From positions 1,302,001-1,366,000 of the forward strand of contig NZ_FWXV01000002.1 in assembly GCF_900176515.1 (NCBI RefSeq): 64,000 nucleotides of DNA. The letters are read 5' to 3'. Shown in pieces: positions 23,477 to 34,146 of this stretch. The translations under genes were made by a program, and so were the position numbers. The stretch comes from Kibdelosporangium aridum. Its GTDB lineage: Bacteria; Actinomycetota; Actinomycetes; Mycobacteriales; Pseudonocardiaceae. Every line of letters begins with the position of its first letter. Positions within the stretch are counted from its first letter, which is position 1. The notes under the pieces are model-generated. The model did no database searches and had not been told where the DNA came from. It saw nothing but the letters and a program-made list of their open reading frames with translations.

Positions 23477-25604
23477 CCCTCTCCAACTCTTTCTCCTTTG
23501 GTATATCAACTTCGCCAACCCCGGCTTTCTGCTGAAGCCGACGGAGAGGCTGCGGCGCCCACCACACCGCGTCGCCAAGCAGCCGCATGATGGCCGGGAC
23601 CAGCGTCATTCGTACGACCGTCGCGTCAAGAATGAGAGCGACAATCATTCCCACGCCGACAAACCGCATCATCGAAAGCTCGGACAGCGCGAATGCGCCG
23701 GTGACCACGATCAGCAGAAGCGCGGCCGCGCTGATCATCCGGCCGGTGCGGACAAGTCCGGTCTGGATGGAGTCCGCTGTGCTCATCCCGGCGTGCCGGG
23801 CCTCGACCATCCTGGACAGCAGGAACGTCTCGTAATCCGTGGACAGTCCGAACACGACCGCGCCGATCAGCACGAACATCCCGGCCTGCAATGGTTCCGG
23901 GGTGACGCCGAGCAGCGAGGCACCGTGTCCGAACTGGAACACGAAGGCCAGCACGCCGTAGGTCGCCGACAGGCTCAACGCGCTCATCAGGACTGCCTTG
24001 AGGGGCAACAAAACCGACCCGAAGGCGAGGAACATCAGGATCAACGTGGCGACCACCAGGATCCCGATCATCAGCGGCGCGTTATCCACAATGGACTCGT
24101 TCGCGTCCATCACCTCGGCGGTCAGACCACCGACCAATACCTGTGAACCGCCCGGCGGTGCCAGCGCGCGCAAACCTTCCACAGCACCGCGTGCGGCGTC
24201 GCCGACGGGTTCGCCCGCCAGCTGGGCGTGGATCAACGTGACGCCGTCGCGGCCGCCTGCGACCGTGGCTTGTTCCACGCCAGGGACTTCGTTCACCTGC
24301 GAGACAAACTGGTCCACGTTGGCGGGCCCACGCACGACAATCTCCGCGTTGTTGCTGCCGACCGCGGGGAAGTTCTGGTTGATGGTCTCGATGGCCTGCC
24401 TGGTCGGATCGTCGGCGGGCAGCTGCTTCTCGGTCACCGCGCCGAAGCTGACCTTCGCGAACGGCAGTGCCATCACCAGCAGGACAGCCAGGATCGGCAA
24501 CGCGAACACGACTGGCCGCTTCATCACCGCCCGGCCAAGGCGAGCGAGCCCGCGCGGCTCGCTGGCCGCTTTGTCGCGCCGCCACGGCAGAGACAGCTTG
24601 TCCACCTTCGGCCCGAGGATGCCGAGCATCGCGGGCAACAAGGTCAGCGAGATCAGCGCCGCGATCGCGACCGCGGACATTCCGCCGTACGCCATGGACT
24701 TCAGGAAGTCGAGCGGGAACACCAGCAGTCCGGCCAAGGCGATCACCAGCAGTGTCGCCGAGAACGCGATGGTCCGGCCCGCGGTGGCCACTGTCCGGCG
24801 GACGGCTTCGGCCGTACTGCGGCCTTCGGCGAGTTCTTCGCGGAACCGCCCGACAGCGAACAAGCCGTAGTCAATGGCCAGGCCAAGGCCCAGCAGAGTG
24901 GCCACGTTGACGGCGAAGTTGTTGACGTCGACGGCGTACGACAGCGCGTTCAGCACACCCAACGATCCGAGAATCGCCAGTCCACCGACGAGAACCGGCA
25001 ACAGCGCGGCGACCACGCTTCCGAAGATCAGCAGCAGCAACGCGAGCACGACCGGGAGGGAAATGGCTTCGGCCATGGTCAGGTCGGACTTCGACCGCTC
25101 ACCGATGGTGTGTTCCATCGCGGTGTTGCCCGCGACTTGTTCCCGCAGTCCGTCGATGGCCAGCTTGTCCTTGACGCGTTCGAAATTCGCCAGCCGCGCG
25201 CTCTCGTCGTTGCCTGTGAGGGTGATGGTCACAAGGCCGTATCGTTTTCCGGCGTCGGCAAGCGCGGGATTCTTCGTTTCCCAGTATGAAACGCGTTGTT
25301 TGACGGCGTCGGCGGGCAACGTGTTGAGCTTGTCGATGACTCGGGTAGCCAAGGACGGATCGTCGACGCTCTTGCCTTCACCGGCGTCGTAAACCACAAC
25401 GACATCGCTTTCCCGCTGGCCAAGGGCCTGCTCGGCGATCCGGCCCGCCTCGGCGGACTGACTGGATTCGTTGTAGTACCCGCCTTGTTTCATGCGGTCG
25501 AAAACACCCAAACCCCAGAGTCCACCGAGGACTGCGAGGACAAGTACCGCGATGAGCACCGTCCACCGGCGGCGATATGCCACCATTCCCCACCTGTTGA
25601 ACAC
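23472..25604 (-). CDS. MMPL/RND family transporter
   Basis: A 710-aa protein with two MMPL halves, each a periplasmic-type loop plus about six helices (TMAEAISLPVVLALLLLIFGSVVAALLPVLVGG; LLGLGLAIDYGLFAVGRFREELAEG; second half FGLSTDYETFLLSRMVEARHAG). The conserved Asp-Tyr pairs in IDYGLF and STDYETF are the proton-relay residues of the family. It probably exports a lipid or drug. GTG 25604 has GGAGG upstream; ATG 25700 would run through the operator region. Divergent from tetR. Confidence 0.93.
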   Translation of the reverse strand: MFNRWGMVAYRRRWTVLIAVLVLAVLGGLWGLGVFDRMKQGGYYNESSQSAEAGRIAEQALGQRESDVVVVYDAGEGKSVDDPSLATRVIDKLNTLPADAVKQRVSYWETKNPALADAGKRYGLVTITLTGNDESARLANFERVKDKLAIDGLREQVAGNTAMEHTIGERSKSDLTMAEAISLPVVLALLLLIFGSVVAALLPVLVGGLAILGSLGVLNALSYAVDVNNFAVNVATLLGLGLAIDYGLFAVGRFREELAEGRSTAEAVRRTVATAGRTIAFSATLLVIALAGLLVFPLDFLKSMAYGGMSAVAIAALISLTLLPAMLGILGPKVDKLSLPWRRDKAASEPRGLARLGRAVMKRPVVFALPILAVLLVMALPFAKVSFGAVTEKQLPADDPTRQAIETINQNFPAVGSNNAEIVVRGPANVDQFVSQVNEVPGVEQATVAGGRDGVTLIHAQLAGEPVGDAARGAVEGLRALAPPGGSQVLVGGLTAEVMDANESIVDNAPLMIGILVVATLILMFLAFGSVLLPLKAVLMSALSLSATYGVLAFVFQFGHGASLLGVTPEPLQAGMFVLIGAVVFGLSTDYETFLLSRMVEARHAGMSTADSIQTGLVRTGRMISAAALLLIVVTGAFALSELSMMRFVGVGMIVALILDATVVRMTLVPAIMRLLGDAVWWAPQPLRRLQQKAGVGEVDIPKEKELERV

Positions 25605-25679
25605 GTACTCGTCCTCCCGTTTCGGTGGTGCACGACGGCAGTCGTTGACTACGGTCGGCGTGAACGGGTCAGAAACTCG

Positions 25680-25691
25680 GTAAACACCGTT
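25680..25691. promoter_or_regulatory. TetR operator half-pair, MMPL side
   Basis: GTAAACACCGTT, the exact reverse complement of the site at 25724-25735. It lies 76 bp upstream of the MMPL start. It is part of a paired inverted arrangement in the divergent promoter region. TetR binding is inferred. Confidence 0.65.
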
Positions 25692-25723
25692 CACTGTCAC
25701 TGAGGGTCAGGGTACGGGCGGTT

Positions 25724-25735
25724 AACGGTGTTTAC
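25724..25735. promoter_or_regulatory. TetR operator half-pair, tetR side
   Basis: AACGGTGTTTAC, the reverse complement of 25680-25691, 18 bp upstream of the TetR start codon and immediately before its ribosome-binding site. Binding here would block tetR itself, indicating autoregulation. Confidence 0.65.
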
Positions 25736-25753
25736 AAGACGATGGAGTCAAGC

Positions 25754-26473
25754 ATGAGCGAGCCCACACGGCGCGAGCGTGCCCGGGCAGCAACGGATCG
25801 CGAGATCCGCCAGCAGGCACGCACCCTGCTGATCAACGAGGGACCGGAGGCGGTCACGCTGCGCGCGATCGCCCGGCAGCTCGGGATCACCGCACCGGCG
25901 CTCTACCGCTACTACTCCTCGCGCGAGGACCTGGTGCACCACGTCCGGATGGACATCTGCGCCGATCTCGCCGACGACCTCACCGCCGACCTGGCCGAAG
26001 TGCCCGAGCACGACACCGTGCTGCAGGTGATGACCATCTGCCGTGGCTTCCGGCGTTGGGCGCTGGCCCACCCGCGGGAGTTCTCGATGGTCTTCGCGAC
26101 CCCGCAGAGCAACAAGGACGCCATGTCCGCCGACCCGTTCGGCCGGATCTTCCTGTCGGTCGCGGGCAAGGTGCTGATCACCAAACAGCTCAGCCCGCCG
26201 CCGGACGACGCCGTGCCGCTGCCCATGCGGGCGGATCTGGAGGCCTTCCGCGCGGACCTGCTGTCCACGATCGCGCATTCGGGCGTGACCGTCCCGGACG
26301 ACATCCTCAGCATCGGGACCGCGTACATGATCCTGCAGTTCTGGGTGCGGCTGTACGGCCAGGTCGCGCTGGAGGTGTTCGGGCACTTCCCGATGTTGAT
26401 CACCAACACCGAGAACTTCTTCGAGATCATGCTGGCCGACCTGGTCGCGGACGCGGGCCTGACCATCGAATGA
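25754..26473 (+). CDS. TetR-family regulator
   Basis: A 239-aa regulator. The N-terminal HTH is REIRQQARTLLINEGPEAVTLRAIARQLGITAPALYRYYSSREDLV, and the C-terminal ligand domain is of the WHG/TetR_C_33 type (RRWALAHPREFSMVFATP). ATG 25754 was chosen because GGAG is 6 nt upstream; ATG 25742 is the alternative. It is divergent from MMPL across paired operators, and its stop overlaps the start of the large helical-repeat gene (ATGA). It probably represses both units. Confidence 0.93.
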   Translation: MSEPTRRERARAATDREIRQQARTLLINEGPEAVTLRAIARQLGITAPALYRYYSSREDLVHHVRMDICADLADDLTADLAEVPEHDTVLQVMTICRGFRRWALAHPREFSMVFATPQSNKDAMSADPFGRIFLSVAGKVLITKQLSPPPDDAVPLPMRADLEAFRADLLSTIAHSGVTVPDDILSIGTAYMILQFWVRLYGQVALEVFGHFPMLITNTENFFEIMLADLVADAGLTIE

Positions 26474-29400
26474 AGAATGTCGGCATGTCGTATGCCGAAC
26501 GCCGCAAGGAGATCACCGAACGCGCCCCGCACGCCGACTTGGCCGCGGTGTGGGACGAGGACCCCGACCTGGCGCTCGACATGGCCGAGGTGGTCAACCA
26601 CCTGCCGACGCTGCACCGAGGCCTGACGTCCGGAGTCGTGCAGGAGCAGAGACGGGTCGCGGCCTCGTCCAGCCTGCCCCGGCTTGATCCGCAGGTGGTC
26701 GCCGAGGCACTGCCTGACCTGCCGATGGACGTCCGGCGTGTGTTGTTCCGCCGGACCAGGACCAAGCGGATGACCACGCTGGCCGACGCTGTCCTGCCGT
26801 CCGTCCACGAAGTGTGGGGCGCGGCCGAAGCGGCGAGGTTGCTGCCGGTCTGCAGCCGTCCAGTCGTGGCGGAGTGGCTGCCGAAGCTCGAGCACGCCGT
26901 ATCGATGAGCGCGATCGCCAAGCGATACCCGGACTTGATGCTGGACAAGGCTCGGGCCGAACTGCCAAAGGCGGACCGCGACGCCTGGTGGGCACGCCAT
27001 CTGTACGCGATCGACGAACTGATCCCGCACGACCCCGCAGCGGTGCTCGACCTGATCGAGCGGTACGGGCCGTCCGTCCACATGCCGTTCTCCCAGGCCA
27101 GATCGGGGTATCTGGCGCAGGTCGACGCCGGCCGTTTCATCAACCAACTGCGCGACCGCACCTACCGGCTCAGCAGGACCGCTTATCGCGCGTTAGTCGA
27201 AGCCAACCCGCCCGAGTTGGTGTGGCTCGGCCGTCAGGACGTGCTTCCGGTGCTGCGTGCGATGCCACCGTCACGCCGAGAAGCGTTCTGGGACGCGGTC
27301 AACGCCGACAAAGACATGAGCCACGCGGACATCGGCTTGCAAACCATGCGCGCTTTGCCTCGCAGGCGGCGCGCAGACGAAGCCCGTCGCATGCGTGCCA
27401 TCGCGTTGGCCAAGGGCGAAGAGACCAAAGCGATCCTGCTCGCGCAGTTCCTGCCGTACGACGAAGCCCGCGAGACGCTGACGAAGCTGACCTACGCCGG
27501 TGAGGCGACGGACCGGCAGCTGGGATACAAGCTGTTGATCGCGTGTGCCGCCAAGGACTTCCGCCTCGCAGAACTGCTTCCATGGCTGGCTGACCGGCTC
27601 AAACGCGACCAGGATCCAGTGCGCCTCGGCGCCTTCCGGGCGTTGGCCGCGGCAAGCCCTCGTGCCTTCGGCGAGGCACGTGAGCTGAGTCAGATCGCCA
27701 CAGACGCCTTCAACGCCCGGGACCTTTCGACAGGCTCGACCGACGCGTTGCTCCGGTTGTGCTTCAGGCTGGTGGCGCACAACGATTCCCAGGTCGCGCT
27801 GGGAATCGTCGAGGCGCTGTGGAAGCGGGACGGGTGGACCGCACTGCCCAGACTCGACCTGACACTGCGGCGCGGCCAGGAACATGAGATCTACCGTGCC
27901 CTCGCACCGGTCATCAACGAACACGCGGGCTGGACGATCTACTACCCGGCTCTGATCCTGATCGCATCACTTGGCCGCCGCGCATGGCACATGCCTGACC
28001 TGCTCGAACCATTGTGGGCAGCGATCACCGAAGGCGACGATGACGACGCCAGGTCCGCGATCCGGTACCTGCTGGCGGATCCACGCACTCGCAGCGAGCG
28101 AACCGCGCGGATCCTCCAGATCGAACCGAGTGCGGTCTTCCTGCCGCAGGTCATGGCCGTTGTCCAGTCGACAAGAATCGATCTGCTCGACGTGGTGTTC
28201 GGTGAGCCGCCACAAGGCCGCTTCGCACCCGGCGACGTCCAGCGGGTCCCGTTGGGAATGCGGCAAACTCACCGCTGGCTGCCCAGGCAACGCGACCGCT
28301 ACGCGCAGCTGCTGGAGGCTGTGGCGGACTCGGACCACGCACGAGAAGTCCGCGCGTCCGCGATCCGCACATTGGGAACAGTCCGTGGCCACAATGCTGT
28401 GCGCTACCTCTCCGCAGAGGACGAGCTGATCGCCCAAGCGGCACTCGCCGTGCTGCCGTTCCACGAAGACCCGGTGGAAGCGTTACGGCTGTTGAAGGAG
28501 CGTGCGTTCTCCGGCGCGCGTGGCCAGGCCGAGCTGACCGCGATGTACACGATCAGGGGATGCGCCCGCCGGATCGCGCCGAGCAAACTCGCTGATTCCC
28601 TTGCCGTGCAAAGCGGTCCGGTCACCGTTCGCAAAGAACTCGTTCGGCTGATCAGTGACTTCCGCTTGCCGAATGCGATCGGGCTGTTGCACCAGGCGTG
28701 GCATGTGGACAACCAGCACCGCGATGTCCGTGCCGCGATCGCGTTCCAGGCATTGTCCTGGTTGGACGACCCGAGAGCGTGGGAACTGTTGCGCGCGGCC
28801 ATAACCGGGCCACGCGAGGTAGCCATGCAGACGCTCCGAGTCCAGCCGTATGTGGTTGCCTCCCGGCATCAGGCAGGCATTGCCGCGCTGATCCACGAAG
28901 TCGCGCTGGGCACCGATGACCGGTTGCGCGGGGATGCGTTGTCGAGCCTGGGCAACTGGCTGACGGTGTATCCCGAGGCGCTTGCGGTGTTGAGCAACGC
29001 GATCACGGACCTCAACGAGCGTGCGTCCTGGCGCAACGCGGTCAACAGCCTTGTCTACAAAATGAACCTGCCCGAAGTCGGCGGCGCTGTGCTGGCCGTT
29101 CTCCGGACGCTGGCCCAGGACACAACCCACGACGCCGAAGCCGGCCGAGACCGGCCAGCGCTGCAGCGAATCCGCGCGATCTTCGACGGGCTGGTCCAGA
29201 TGTCCACCTGGCGACAGGTCATGCACACCTACGCCGGCACGCTGATCGAAGAATTCGGTGATCTCGAAGAGATCCGGCGGGATCTGGTCCGGCTGCGGCT
29301 CGCGACCATCCAGTCGGACTCAGCCGCAGTGACCGTCGACCTACGTGCGGTCGACAACCTGGTCGCAGGCCGACCGCTGTTGGCAAGCACTGTGGCTTGG

Positions 29401-29610
29401 CGGCCGTGGCCGCACCATTGGCACGCCGACTCGATGCTGGCCGCCGCCCGTGCCGTTCAGAGCGGGCACCTGGCGCTGCGGGTCCTTGCCGTCGGCGGAC
29501 CGCATTTCGGCTGGCCCGAGGGCTGGCGTGCACTGCTACGAGAGCTGCGCCAGCACTCGGACGCCGACGTGCGGGACGCCGCCATGCAGATCATGACGGC
29601 GTCCGAATAA
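26470..29610 (+). CDS. Large alpha-solenoid (HEAT-like) protein, unknown function
   Basis: 1046 aa, cytoplasmic by sequence (no signal peptide or membrane span). Throughout it shows helix pairs with HEAT/ARM character, for example DHAREVRASAIRTLGTVRGHNAVRYL, IAQAALAVLPFHEDPVEALRLLKERAF and DDRLRGDALSSLGNWLTVYPEALAVL. No enzymatic motif is seen. The ATG overlaps the tetR stop as ATGA, so translation is coupled; ATG 26485 is an alternative. It contains at least two TTA codons (near 27193 and 28483), rare at this GC content. Such scaffolds usually mediate protein contacts; the partner is unknown. It ends 1 nt before the convergent leuS stop. Confidence 0.8.
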   Translation: MKNVGMSYAERRKEITERAPHADLAAVWDEDPDLALDMAEVVNHLPTLHRGLTSGVVQEQRRVAASSSLPRLDPQVVAEALPDLPMDVRRVLFRRTRTKRMTTLADAVLPSVHEVWGAAEAARLLPVCSRPVVAEWLPKLEHAVSMSAIAKRYPDLMLDKARAELPKADRDAWWARHLYAIDELIPHDPAAVLDLIERYGPSVHMPFSQARSGYLAQVDAGRFINQLRDRTYRLSRTAYRALVEANPPELVWLGRQDVLPVLRAMPPSRREAFWDAVNADKDMSHADIGLQTMRALPRRRRADEARRMRAIALAKGEETKAILLAQFLPYDEARETLTKLTYAGEATDRQLGYKLLIACAAKDFRLAELLPWLADRLKRDQDPVRLGAFRALAAASPRAFGEARELSQIATDAFNARDLSTGSTDALLRLCFRLVAHNDSQVALGIVEALWKRDGWTALPRLDLTLRRGQEHEIYRALAPVINEHAGWTIYYPALILIASLGRRAWHMPDLLEPLWAAITEGDDDDARSAIRYLLADPRTRSERTARILQIEPSAVFLPQVMAVVQSTRIDLLDVVFGEPPQGRFAPGDVQRVPLGMRQTHRWLPRQRDRYAQLLEAVADSDHAREVRASAIRTLGTVRGHNAVRYLSAEDELIAQAALAVLPFHEDPVEALRLLKERAFSGARGQAELTAMYTIRGCARRIAPSKLADSLAVQSGPVTVRKELVRLISDFRLPNAIGLLHQAWHVDNQHRDVRAAIAFQALSWLDDPRAWELLRAAITGPREVAMQTLRVQPYVVASRHQAGIAALIHEVALGTDDRLRGDALSSLGNWLTVYPEALAVLSNAITDLNERASWRNAVNSLVYKMNLPEVGGAVLAVLRTLAQDTTHDAEAGRDRPALQRIRAIFDGLVQMSTWRQVMHTYAGTLIEEFGDLEEIRRDLVRLRLATIQSDSAAVTVDLRAVDNLVAGRPLLASTVAWRPWPHHWHADSMLAAARAVQSGHLALRVLAVGGPHFGWPEGWRALLRELRQHSDADVRDAAMQIMTASE

Positions 29611-29611
29611 C

Positions 29612-32437
29612 TCAGAGGACCACGTTCACCAGACGGCCAGGGACCACGATCACCTTGCGGGGCTCGTTGCCCTCGGTCAGCGCGACGATCTTCTCGTCGG
29701 CCAGGGCGGCGGCCTTCACGTCGTCCTGGCTCGCGTCCGCGGCCACGGTCACCCGCGAGCGGACCTTGCCGTTGACCTGAACCGGGTACTCGATCGTGTC
29801 CTGGACCAGGTATTTCTCATCCGCGACCGGGAACGGGCCGTGGATCAGCGAGTCCTTGCCCAGCCGCGCCCACAGCTCCTCCGCCACGTGCGGCGCCAGC
29901 GGGGCCAGCATCAGCACCAGCGGTTCGACCAGGGCACGCGGGGTGCCCGCGGCCGAGCTGTACGTCTTGGTGATGTGGTTGTTCAGCTCGATCAGCTTGG
30001 CGCCCGCGGTGTTGAACCGCATCTCCTGGTAGTCCTCACGGACACCCGCGATCGCCTTGTTCAGTGCGCGCAGGTCAGCCTCGGTCGGCTCGTCCTCGGT
30101 GACCCGCAGTTCACCCGAGACCTCGTCGACGACGTTGCGCCACAGCCGCTGCAGGAACCGGTGCGCACCGACGACGTCCTTGGTCGCCCACGGACGGGAG
30201 ACCTCCATCGGGCCCATCGACATCTCGTACAGCCGGAACGTGTCCGCGCCGTAGGTCTCGCACATCTCGTCCGGCGTGACCACGTTCTGCTCGGTCTTGC
30301 CCATCTTGCCGTAGGTCTGGGTGACCTCCTGGTCCTGGTAGAAGAACTTGCCGTCCTTCTCAACGACCTCGGCGGCGGGCACGTACTGGCCACGCGAGTC
30401 CAGGTAGGCGTACGCCTGGATGTAGCCCTGGTTGAACAGCTTGCGGTACGGCTCGGGCGAGGTGACGTGGCCCAGGTCGAACAGCACCTTCTGCCAGAAC
30501 CGCGAGTACAGCAGATGCAGCACCGCGTGCTCGACGCCACCGATGTACAGGTCCACACCGCCCGGGTCGTTCGCGCCGAACTTCTCCGGCCGCGGGCCCA
30601 ACCAGTACTGCTCGTTCTGCGGGTCGACGAACCGCTCGTCGTTCGTCGGGTCGACGTACCGCAGCTGGTACCAGCACGAACCGGCCCAGTTGGGCATCGT
30701 GTTGGTGTCGCGGCGGTAGGTCTTCTTGCCGTCGCCCAGGTCCAGCTCGACGTGCACCCAGTCGGTCGCGCGCGACAGCGGCGGCGACGGCTCGGTGTCC
30801 GCGTCCTCCGGGTCGAACGTGGTCGGGGAGTAGTCGTCGACCTCAGGCAGCTCGATCGGCAGCATGCTCTCCGGCACCGCGTGCGGCAGACCGTCCTCGT
30901 CGTACACGATCGGGAACGGCTCGCCCCAGTAGCGCTGACGGGAGAACAGCCAGTCGCGCAGCTTGTACTGGATGGTGCCGCGGCCGTGGCCGTGCTCCTC
31001 CAGCCAGGCGATGATCGTCTTCTTGGCCTCGTCGATGGCCATGCCGTCCAAGAAGCCCGAATTGATCGCCGGGCCCTCACCGGTGTACGCGTCGCCGTCG
31101 AAGCCCTCGCTCGGCTGTACGGTCCGGATGATCGGCAGGCCGAACTCCGTGGCGAAGTCCCAGTCGCGCGCGTCCTGGCCCGGCACGGCCATGATCGCGC
31201 CGGTGCCGTAGCCCATCAGCACGTAGTCGGCGATGAACACCGGGATCTTCGCGCCGTTGACCGGGTTGGTCGCGTACGCACCGGTGAACACACCGGTCTT
31301 GTCCTTGTTCTCCTGGCGGTCCAGTTCGGACTTCATCGACGCGGCACGCCGGTACGCCGCAATGGCCTCCGCGGGCGTCGCGGCGCCGCCGGTCCACCTG
31401 CTGTCCACATCGGACGGCCACGCGGCCGAGGCGATCGTGTCGACCAGCGGGTGCTCCGGCGCCAGAACCATGTACGTGGCACCGAACAGCGTGTCCGGCC
31501 GGGTGGTGAAGACCTCGATCTCACCGCCGTCCACCGCGAACTTGACCTGCGCGCCGTGCGAGCGGCCGATCCAGTTGCGCTGCATGGACTTGATCTTGTC
31601 CGGCCAGTCCAGCCGGTCCAGGTCGTCGATCAGCCGGTCGGCGTACGCGGTGATCCGCATCATCCACTGGCGCAGGTTTCGGCGGAACACCGGGAAGTTG
31701 CCGCGCTCGGACCGGCCGTCCGCGGTGACTTCCTCGTTGGAGATCACCGTGCCCAGCCCGGGCACCCAGTTCACCGGCGCGTCCGACAGGTACACCAGCC
31801 GGTAGGAGTTGATGATCTTCTGCTGCTCGGCGACGGTCAGCTCGCACCAGTTGCGGCCGTCCGGAGTCCGGCGCTTGTCCTGCGCGAACTCGGTGATCAG
31901 CTCGTCGATCGGCCGGGCCTTGCCCGCCTTCTCGTCGTACCAGGAGTTGTAGATCTGCAGGAAGATCCACTGTGTCCACTTGTAGTAGCCGGGGTCGATC
32001 GTGGCGATCCGCCGCCGCTCGTCGTGGCCCAGGCCCAGCCTGCGGATCTGCCGCAGGTAGGTGTTGATGTTGTCCTCAGTGGTCTTGCGCGGGTGCTGCC
32101 CGGTGCGGATCGCGTACTGCTCGGCGGGCAGGCCGAACGCGTCGAACCCCATCGTGTGCAGCACGTTGCGGCCCTGCATCCGGTGATAACGGGCGAAGAC
32201 GTCCGTGCCGATGAAGCCCAGCGGGTGCCCGACGTGCAGGCCCGCGCCGGACGGGTACGGGAACATGTCCTGGACGAACATCTTGTCGTCAGGGACGTCG
32301 CCAGCGAGCGGGCCGACCGGGTTGGGCGCCTCGTAGGAGCCGTGCTCCTGCCAGTACTGCTGCCACTTCCGCTCGATCTCGCCGGCCAGCGCGGCCGTGT
32401 AGCGGTGCGCCGGTACAGCCTCAGCGCTTTCGCTCAT
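29612..32437 (-). CDS. leuS: Leucyl-tRNA synthetase
   Basis: A 941-aa class I synthetase. The HIGH motif appears as [12 protein letters not shown]. The CP1 editing domain is intact ([25 protein letters not shown]), as are the [21 protein letters not shown] segment and the KMSKS equivalent KMGKTEQN, an actinobacterial variant. The anticodon-binding domain ends with [13 protein letters not shown]. The ATG at 32437 has GGAAGG 8 nt upstream; the longer frame to 32689 is not supported. No T-box or leader peptide with Leu codons was seen upstream. Confidence 0.97.
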   Translation of the reverse strand: MSESAEAVPAHRYTAALAGEIERKWQQYWQEHGSYEAPNPVGPLAGDVPDDKMFVQDMFPYPSGAGLHVGHPLGFIGTDVFARYHRMQGRNVLHTMGFDAFGLPAEQYAIRTGQHPRKTTEDNINTYLRQIRRLGLGHDERRRIATIDPGYYKWTQWIFLQIYNSWYDEKAGKARPIDELITEFAQDKRRTPDGRNWCELTVAEQQKIINSYRLVYLSDAPVNWVPGLGTVISNEEVTADGRSERGNFPVFRRNLRQWMMRITAYADRLIDDLDRLDWPDKIKSMQRNWIGRSHGAQVKFAVDGGEIEVFTTRPDTLFGATYMVLAPEHPLVDTIASAAWPSDVDSRWTGGAATPAEAIAAYRRAASMKSELDRQENKDKTGVFTGAYATNPVNGAKIPVFIADYVLMGYGTGAIMAVPGQDARDWDFATEFGLPIIRTVQPSEGFDGDAYTGEGPAINSGFLDGMAIDEAKKTIIAWLEEHGHGRGTIQYKLRDWLFSRQRYWGEPFPIVYDEDGLPHAVPESMLPIELPEVDDYSPTTFDPEDADTEPSPPLSRATDWVHVELDLGDGKKTYRRDTNTMPNWAGSCWYQLRYVDPTNDERFVDPQNEQYWLGPRPEKFGANDPGGVDLYIGGVEHAVLHLLYSRFWQKVLFDLGHVTSPEPYRKLFNQGYIQAYAYLDSRGQYVPAAEVVEKDGKFFYQDQEVTQTYGKMGKTEQNVVTPDEMCETYGADTFRLYEMSMGPMEVSRPWATKDVVGAHRFLQRLWRNVVDEVSGELRVTEDEPTEADLRALNKAIAGVREDYQEMRFNTAGAKLIELNNHITKTYSSAAGTPRALVEPLVLMLAPLAPHVAEELWARLGKDSLIHGPFPVADEKYLVQDTIEYPVQVNGKVRSRVTVAADASQDDVKAAALADEKIVALTEGNEPRKVIVVPGRLVNVVL

Positions 32438-32574
32438 CGCCAGTCCTTCCCTGGAATTTCGGCCCTGAACAACGCGAAACCCCCCAGCCCGGTTCGGACA
32501 TGAGGGGTCGCCGCGCCAACCAGATTCCTGTAGGTCAGCGCGGCCAGCGAAGAAGTCGGCGGGCCGTGCCCATG

Positions 32575-33663
32575 TCACCGAGGATAGCGGACCGCCAAAG
32601 CGACTATCTGAGTGACCTGCGACGCGGAGAAGTTGTTGTCGCTGATCAAGATCAACGAGCGCTCCCCGCGTCCGAGCGACGGGCCCCACGTGATGCCCTC
32701 GATGTTGTCCACCCTGCTCAGCCCGACGTCGGCCAGGTCGACGAGCAGCTTCTTGCGCATCGGCTTGGCACCGGCCAGGCCCTTGCCGTTGACGTTGGAC
32801 GCGCCAAGTGTGGACGCCTCGAAGATCCGGATCCTGTTGCCGACGCCGGTCGCGAAGGACCGCTCCACGACCAGCACCCGCGTCGGGTCGAGCGGGTCGG
32901 CGGCGACGATCGAGGAGATCCCGTTGTCGGCCGACGCGGTCGGCGGCACCGGCCGGGTGAAGATCGGCTCCACTGGGTAGGCGTACTGCGCGATGACGTG
33001 ACCGGTCCGCGTCTGCACGGTGATCCGCGACAACGCGCCCGTGTCCGGAGTCGGGATCGGCCCGTCCTCCTTGAGCGCGCTCTCCACCGAGCTGATGATC
33101 AACGCGCCACCGGCCGCGTAGGTCAGTCCTTCGAGAGCGAGGTTCGGCCGCGGCCCGGTGGTCGCGGTGACGTGCAGGTTCTTCGGCAACAGCACGTCAC
33201 CCGCGAACTTTCCGGTCCGGGTGGCGTTCTGGATGAACGGGTCGAGGGAGAACGGCGCCACGCCGCCTTCCTGCGACCAGGTGTAGCGCCCGGTCCACGG
33301 GTCCACCCGGATCTCCTCCGGGTCGACCGCGTTCGTCGGGTAAGCGGTCCCGTCTTTCTGCAGGAACGGGTACGTGCCGGTGAACTCGACACCCAGCCCC
33401 TTGGCCTGCACGTCGATGCGCGCGGTGTAGAACCGCGCCGGGTTCAGACTCGACCGGTCGTCGCTGATCAGGACGTACTCACCGGTTTTCGGATCACGGT
33501 CGATGCCGGACAGCCCGCCGACCGTGGTGCCTTGGAAGATCAAGGCGTTCGGCACGACCGTCTCGCCGAGCAGGCGCACCCGCTGCGAAGCCGACGCCGG
33601 TGCTGCCAGCAGACCCGTGGTGATGACTGCGGCGGTGGCCGCCGCGATGAAACGCACAGACAT
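32575..33663 (-). CDS. Secreted esterase-like activity of phytase family protein
   Basis: A 362-aa exported protein. The signal peptide is [25 protein letters not shown]. The beta-propeller-like Phytase-like domain has [60 protein letters not shown] and [27 protein letters not shown]. The family is named for an esterase-like activity of a phytase; the substrate is uncertain. The ATG at 33663 was chosen at the signal peptide; ATG 33675 is an alternative. Divergent from the SdpI gene. Confidence 0.9.
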   Translation of the reverse strand: MSVRFIAAATAAVITTGLLAAPASASQRVRLLGETVVPNALIFQGTTVGGLSGIDRDPKTGEYVLISDDRSSLNPARFYTARIDVQAKGLGVEFTGTYPFLQKDGTAYPTNAVDPEEIRVDPWTGRYTWSQEGGVAPFSLDPFIQNATRTGKFAGDVLLPKNLHVTATTGPRPNLALEGLTYAAGGALIISSVESALKEDGPIPTPDTGALSRITVQTRTGHVIAQYAYPVEPIFTRPVPPTASADNGISSIVAADPLDPTRVLVVERSFATGVGNRIRIFEASTLGASNVNGKGLAGAKPMRKKLLVDLADVGLSRVDNIEGITWGPSLGRGERSLILISDNNFSASQVTQIVALAVRYPR

Positions 33664-33732
33664 GGCGTGAAGCACATCCGATGAGGGTGTCCGTTGGGTT
33701 GAATGCACCTGACACCTAACATCGCGGACGTG

Positions 33733-34146
33733 ATGTTTGCATCCGTGGTCGGCGCAATCGCACTCACCGTGGTCGGCCTTGCCGTCACCGTGACGGGCCT
33801 GCTGGGTTTCCGCGAGCGGCTGCCGCTCAACAGGGTCGCGGGCGTGCGTACCGCGGCGGCGATGCGTGACGCCGACACCTTCCGGGTGGCGAACAAAGTG
33901 GCCGGTCTGCCGTTCGTGGTCGCCGGCGTGATCGGTGTCCTCGGCGGAGTCCTGCTCCTGGTCATGCAGACCGGTGGCATCGTCGCGGTTGTGCTCAGCC
34001 TCGGCGGGATGCTGGTGATCGCCTCCGCCGGTGGCCTGCTCGGTCACAAGGCCGCACTGGCGGTCCCGGAGCCCGAGCCGGAACTGCCACCCGGATGCGC
34101 CGGTTGTGCATGCGGCAACTGCGGCGTCGCCAAGCTGAAGGGCTAG
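33733..34146 (+). CDS. SdpI/YhfL family membrane protein
   Basis: A 137-aa protein with three hydrophobic helices. The SdpI signature is RLPLNRVAGVRTAAAMRDADTFRVANKVAG, and the tail is Cys-rich (PPGCAGCACGNCG). SdpI-like proteins are immunity or homeostasis membrane proteins; a partner toxin is not visible here. ATG 33733 gives a family-like N-terminus, with ATG 33703 as alternative. It overlaps yqgE tail-to-tail by 4 bp. Confidence 0.8.
   Translation: MFASVVGAIALTVVGLAVTVTGLLGFRERLPLNRVAGVRTAAAMRDADTFRVANKVAGLPFVVAGVIGVLGGVLLLVMQTGGIVAVVLSLGGMLVIASAGGLLGHKAALAVPEPEPELPPGCAGCACGNCGVAKLKG

Noticed and set aside
29840..32503. 887-codon plus-strand open frame opposite leuS
   Set aside because: It lies fully antisense to a well-conserved synthetase and its translation is low-complexity Arg/Val/Leu without motifs.
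32438..32574. T-box or leucine leader peptide upstream of leuS
   Set aside because: No T-box-like conserved stretch, and short frames there lack Leu runs; only a weak ACCCC/GGGGT hairpin is visible.
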